DNA of 6,075 nt from Candidatus Mnemosynella bozhongmuii (GTDB lineage Archaea > Halobacteriota > Archaeoglobi > Mnemosynellales > Mnemosynellaceae), in contig JACIWD010000072.1 in the NCBI GenBank assembly GCA_014361165.1, forward strand, positions 1-6,075, written 5' to 3'. The notes under the pieces are model-generated. The model worked only from the letters and a program-made list of their open reading frames with translations, made no database searches and was not told the DNA's origin. Position 1 is the first letter of the stretch, and each line of letters starts with the position of its first letter. Both the position numbers and the translations under genes were made by a program. Positions 5,449 through 6,075 of the stretch are shown here, piece by piece.

Positions 5449-6075
5449 TCAGAACCTCAACCTGTTTATCATTTCCTCAATATCCATTTCCGTGAGAATC
5501 AGAGGTATTCTCTCAATTTCAGCTATTCTGACCGCTATCTCGTCAAGGCTCTCCTTTTTCAGTTCATGAAGAACAACCACTCCGGGTTTGAGATTTGTGA
5601 CTCTGAGTGCAACCATCGGAGACTTTCCGGTTGAAACCTTCGTGAATATAAGTGCTCTCTCGGTACTCCATCCGTAAAGCCTGTAAAACTCATCTGAGGA
5701 GAGTCTCAGAATTGCCTTCAGACTGTCTATGATTGTGTGACCGTTTATCAGCTTTTTCGTATCCCCCACCACGAGCTCTCCTGAAATTGCCTCGATGAAA
5801 TCCTCAAGCCTAACAGGAGTTGAATACTCCTTGATGTCGTAGATCACATCCATGCTGAAATCTGACCTAAGAATTCTCTCGTATGCCTTTATTGTCTTGC
5901 CTCCCCTCATTTCATCGATCTCGAGAAGAGCCTCAACAATCCTCTTTATCATCGATAAACCGGGAGATTTTCTTCTTCCATTCTCATAATCGCTTATGAC
6001 AGAGGAAGATACTCCGACAGCCTCTGCAAGGTCGCTTTGAGATACATTGAAGCTTGTTCTCCATTTCTTTATCGT
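5449..6075 (-). CDS. XRE-family HTH transcriptional regulator of the mevalonate operon (partial, 5' end outside the window)
   Basis: The frame ending at TGA 5451-5449 stays open through 6075, giving 208 visible residues without the N-terminus; the first visible codon is ACG. An ATG at 5952 lies after the HTH and is not the start. Residues about 1-45 form a Cro/CI-type helix-turn-helix: VSQSDLAEAVGVSSSVISDY (11-30), then ENGRRKSPG (31-39). A helical segment with EIDEMRGG (52-59) follows, then an alpha/beta C-terminal domain including a GWSTERALIFTK stretch (135-146), SPMVALRV (152-159) and LKPGVVVLHE (162-171), with a final helix ending INRLRF. It resembles, from memory, the archaeal predicted regulators of COG1709, about 240 residues long. 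No transmembrane segment is seen. Being 1 nt upstream of HMG-CoA synthase and co-directional with the whole pathway, it probably controls this operon, perhaps including itself; the operator would lie outside the window. The ligand is unknown. Confidence 0.88.
   Translation of the reverse strand, partial: TIKKWRTSFNVSQSDLAEAVGVSSSVISDYENGRRKSPGLSMIKRIVEALLEIDEMRGGKTIKAYERILRSDFSMDVIYDIKEYSTPVRLEDFIEAISGELVVGDTKKLINGHTIIDSLKAILRLSSDEFYRLYGWSTERALIFTKVSTGKSPMVALRVTNLKPGVVVLHELKKESLDEIAVRIAEIERIPLILTEMDIEEMINRLRF
5453..5458 (-). promoter_or_regulatory. Shine-Dalgarno site for HMG-CoA synthase
   Basis: GAGGTT on the minus strand, inside the last codons of the regulator gene, ends 5 nt before the ATG at 5447. 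It confirms the synthase start and suggests translational coupling of regulator and first enzyme. Confidence 0.7.

Noticed and set aside
5449..5952. Regulator as a complete 167-residue protein starting at ATG 5952
   Set aside because: The frame is open for 41 more codons to the window edge and those codons encode the helix-turn-helix. Starting at 5952 would remove the DNA-binding domain.

Overview
The window looks like chromosomal DNA from a hyperthermophilic euryarchaeon, most likely one of the Archaeoglobales. Three things point there: archaeal-type HMG-CoA synthase and acetoacetyl-CoA thiolase genes followed by a DUF35 gene; a bacterial-type (class II) HMG-CoA reductase, which within the archaea is known from Archaeoglobales and Thermoplasmatales; and a pyrB-pyrI pair with a zinc-binding regulatory subunit. 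Arginine is mostly AGA/AGG, genes are packed with gaps of 0 to 10 nt or short overlaps, and Shine-Dalgarno sites are strong inside the operons. The species assignment is inference.

Layout. Positions 1-120 (+) hold the C-terminal end of an unrecognised gene. A 67-bp gap (121-187) carries a probable archaeal promoter. Positions 188-1566 (+) are pyrB and pyrI, the catalytic and regulatory chains of aspartate carbamoyltransferase, joined by an ATGA overlap. From 6075 down to 1554 (-) runs a tightly packed five-gene operon, read in the order XRE-type HTH regulator (5' end outside the window), HMG-CoA synthase, acetoacetyl-CoA thiolase, DUF35 zinc-ribbon/OB protein, HMG-CoA reductase. The two units converge and their last genes overlap by 13 bp (1554-1566). 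No stretch of 300 bases lacks a gene.

How the genes work together. The minus-strand operon encodes the whole route from acetyl-CoA to mevalonate: thiolase makes acetoacetyl-CoA, the synthase makes HMG-CoA, the reductase makes mevalonate, the precursor of archaeal ether-lipid isoprenoids. The DUF35 protein is the expected scaffold of the thiolase/synthase complex described in methanogens. The HTH protein, co-transcribed just upstream, is a strong candidate for the pathway's own regulator, and its target and ligand are the least understood part of the window. The plus-strand unit makes carbamoyl-aspartate for pyrimidines, with PyrI keeping the residues that bind the allosteric nucleotides.

Two start sites differ from the longest open frames: the reductase starts at 2819 rather than 2897, and the DUF35 protein at ATG 3231 rather than TTG 3237. 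The regulator frame is open through 6075, so an internal ATG at 5952 is not its start. I see no mobile element, CRISPR array, tRNA, rRNA or riboswitch.
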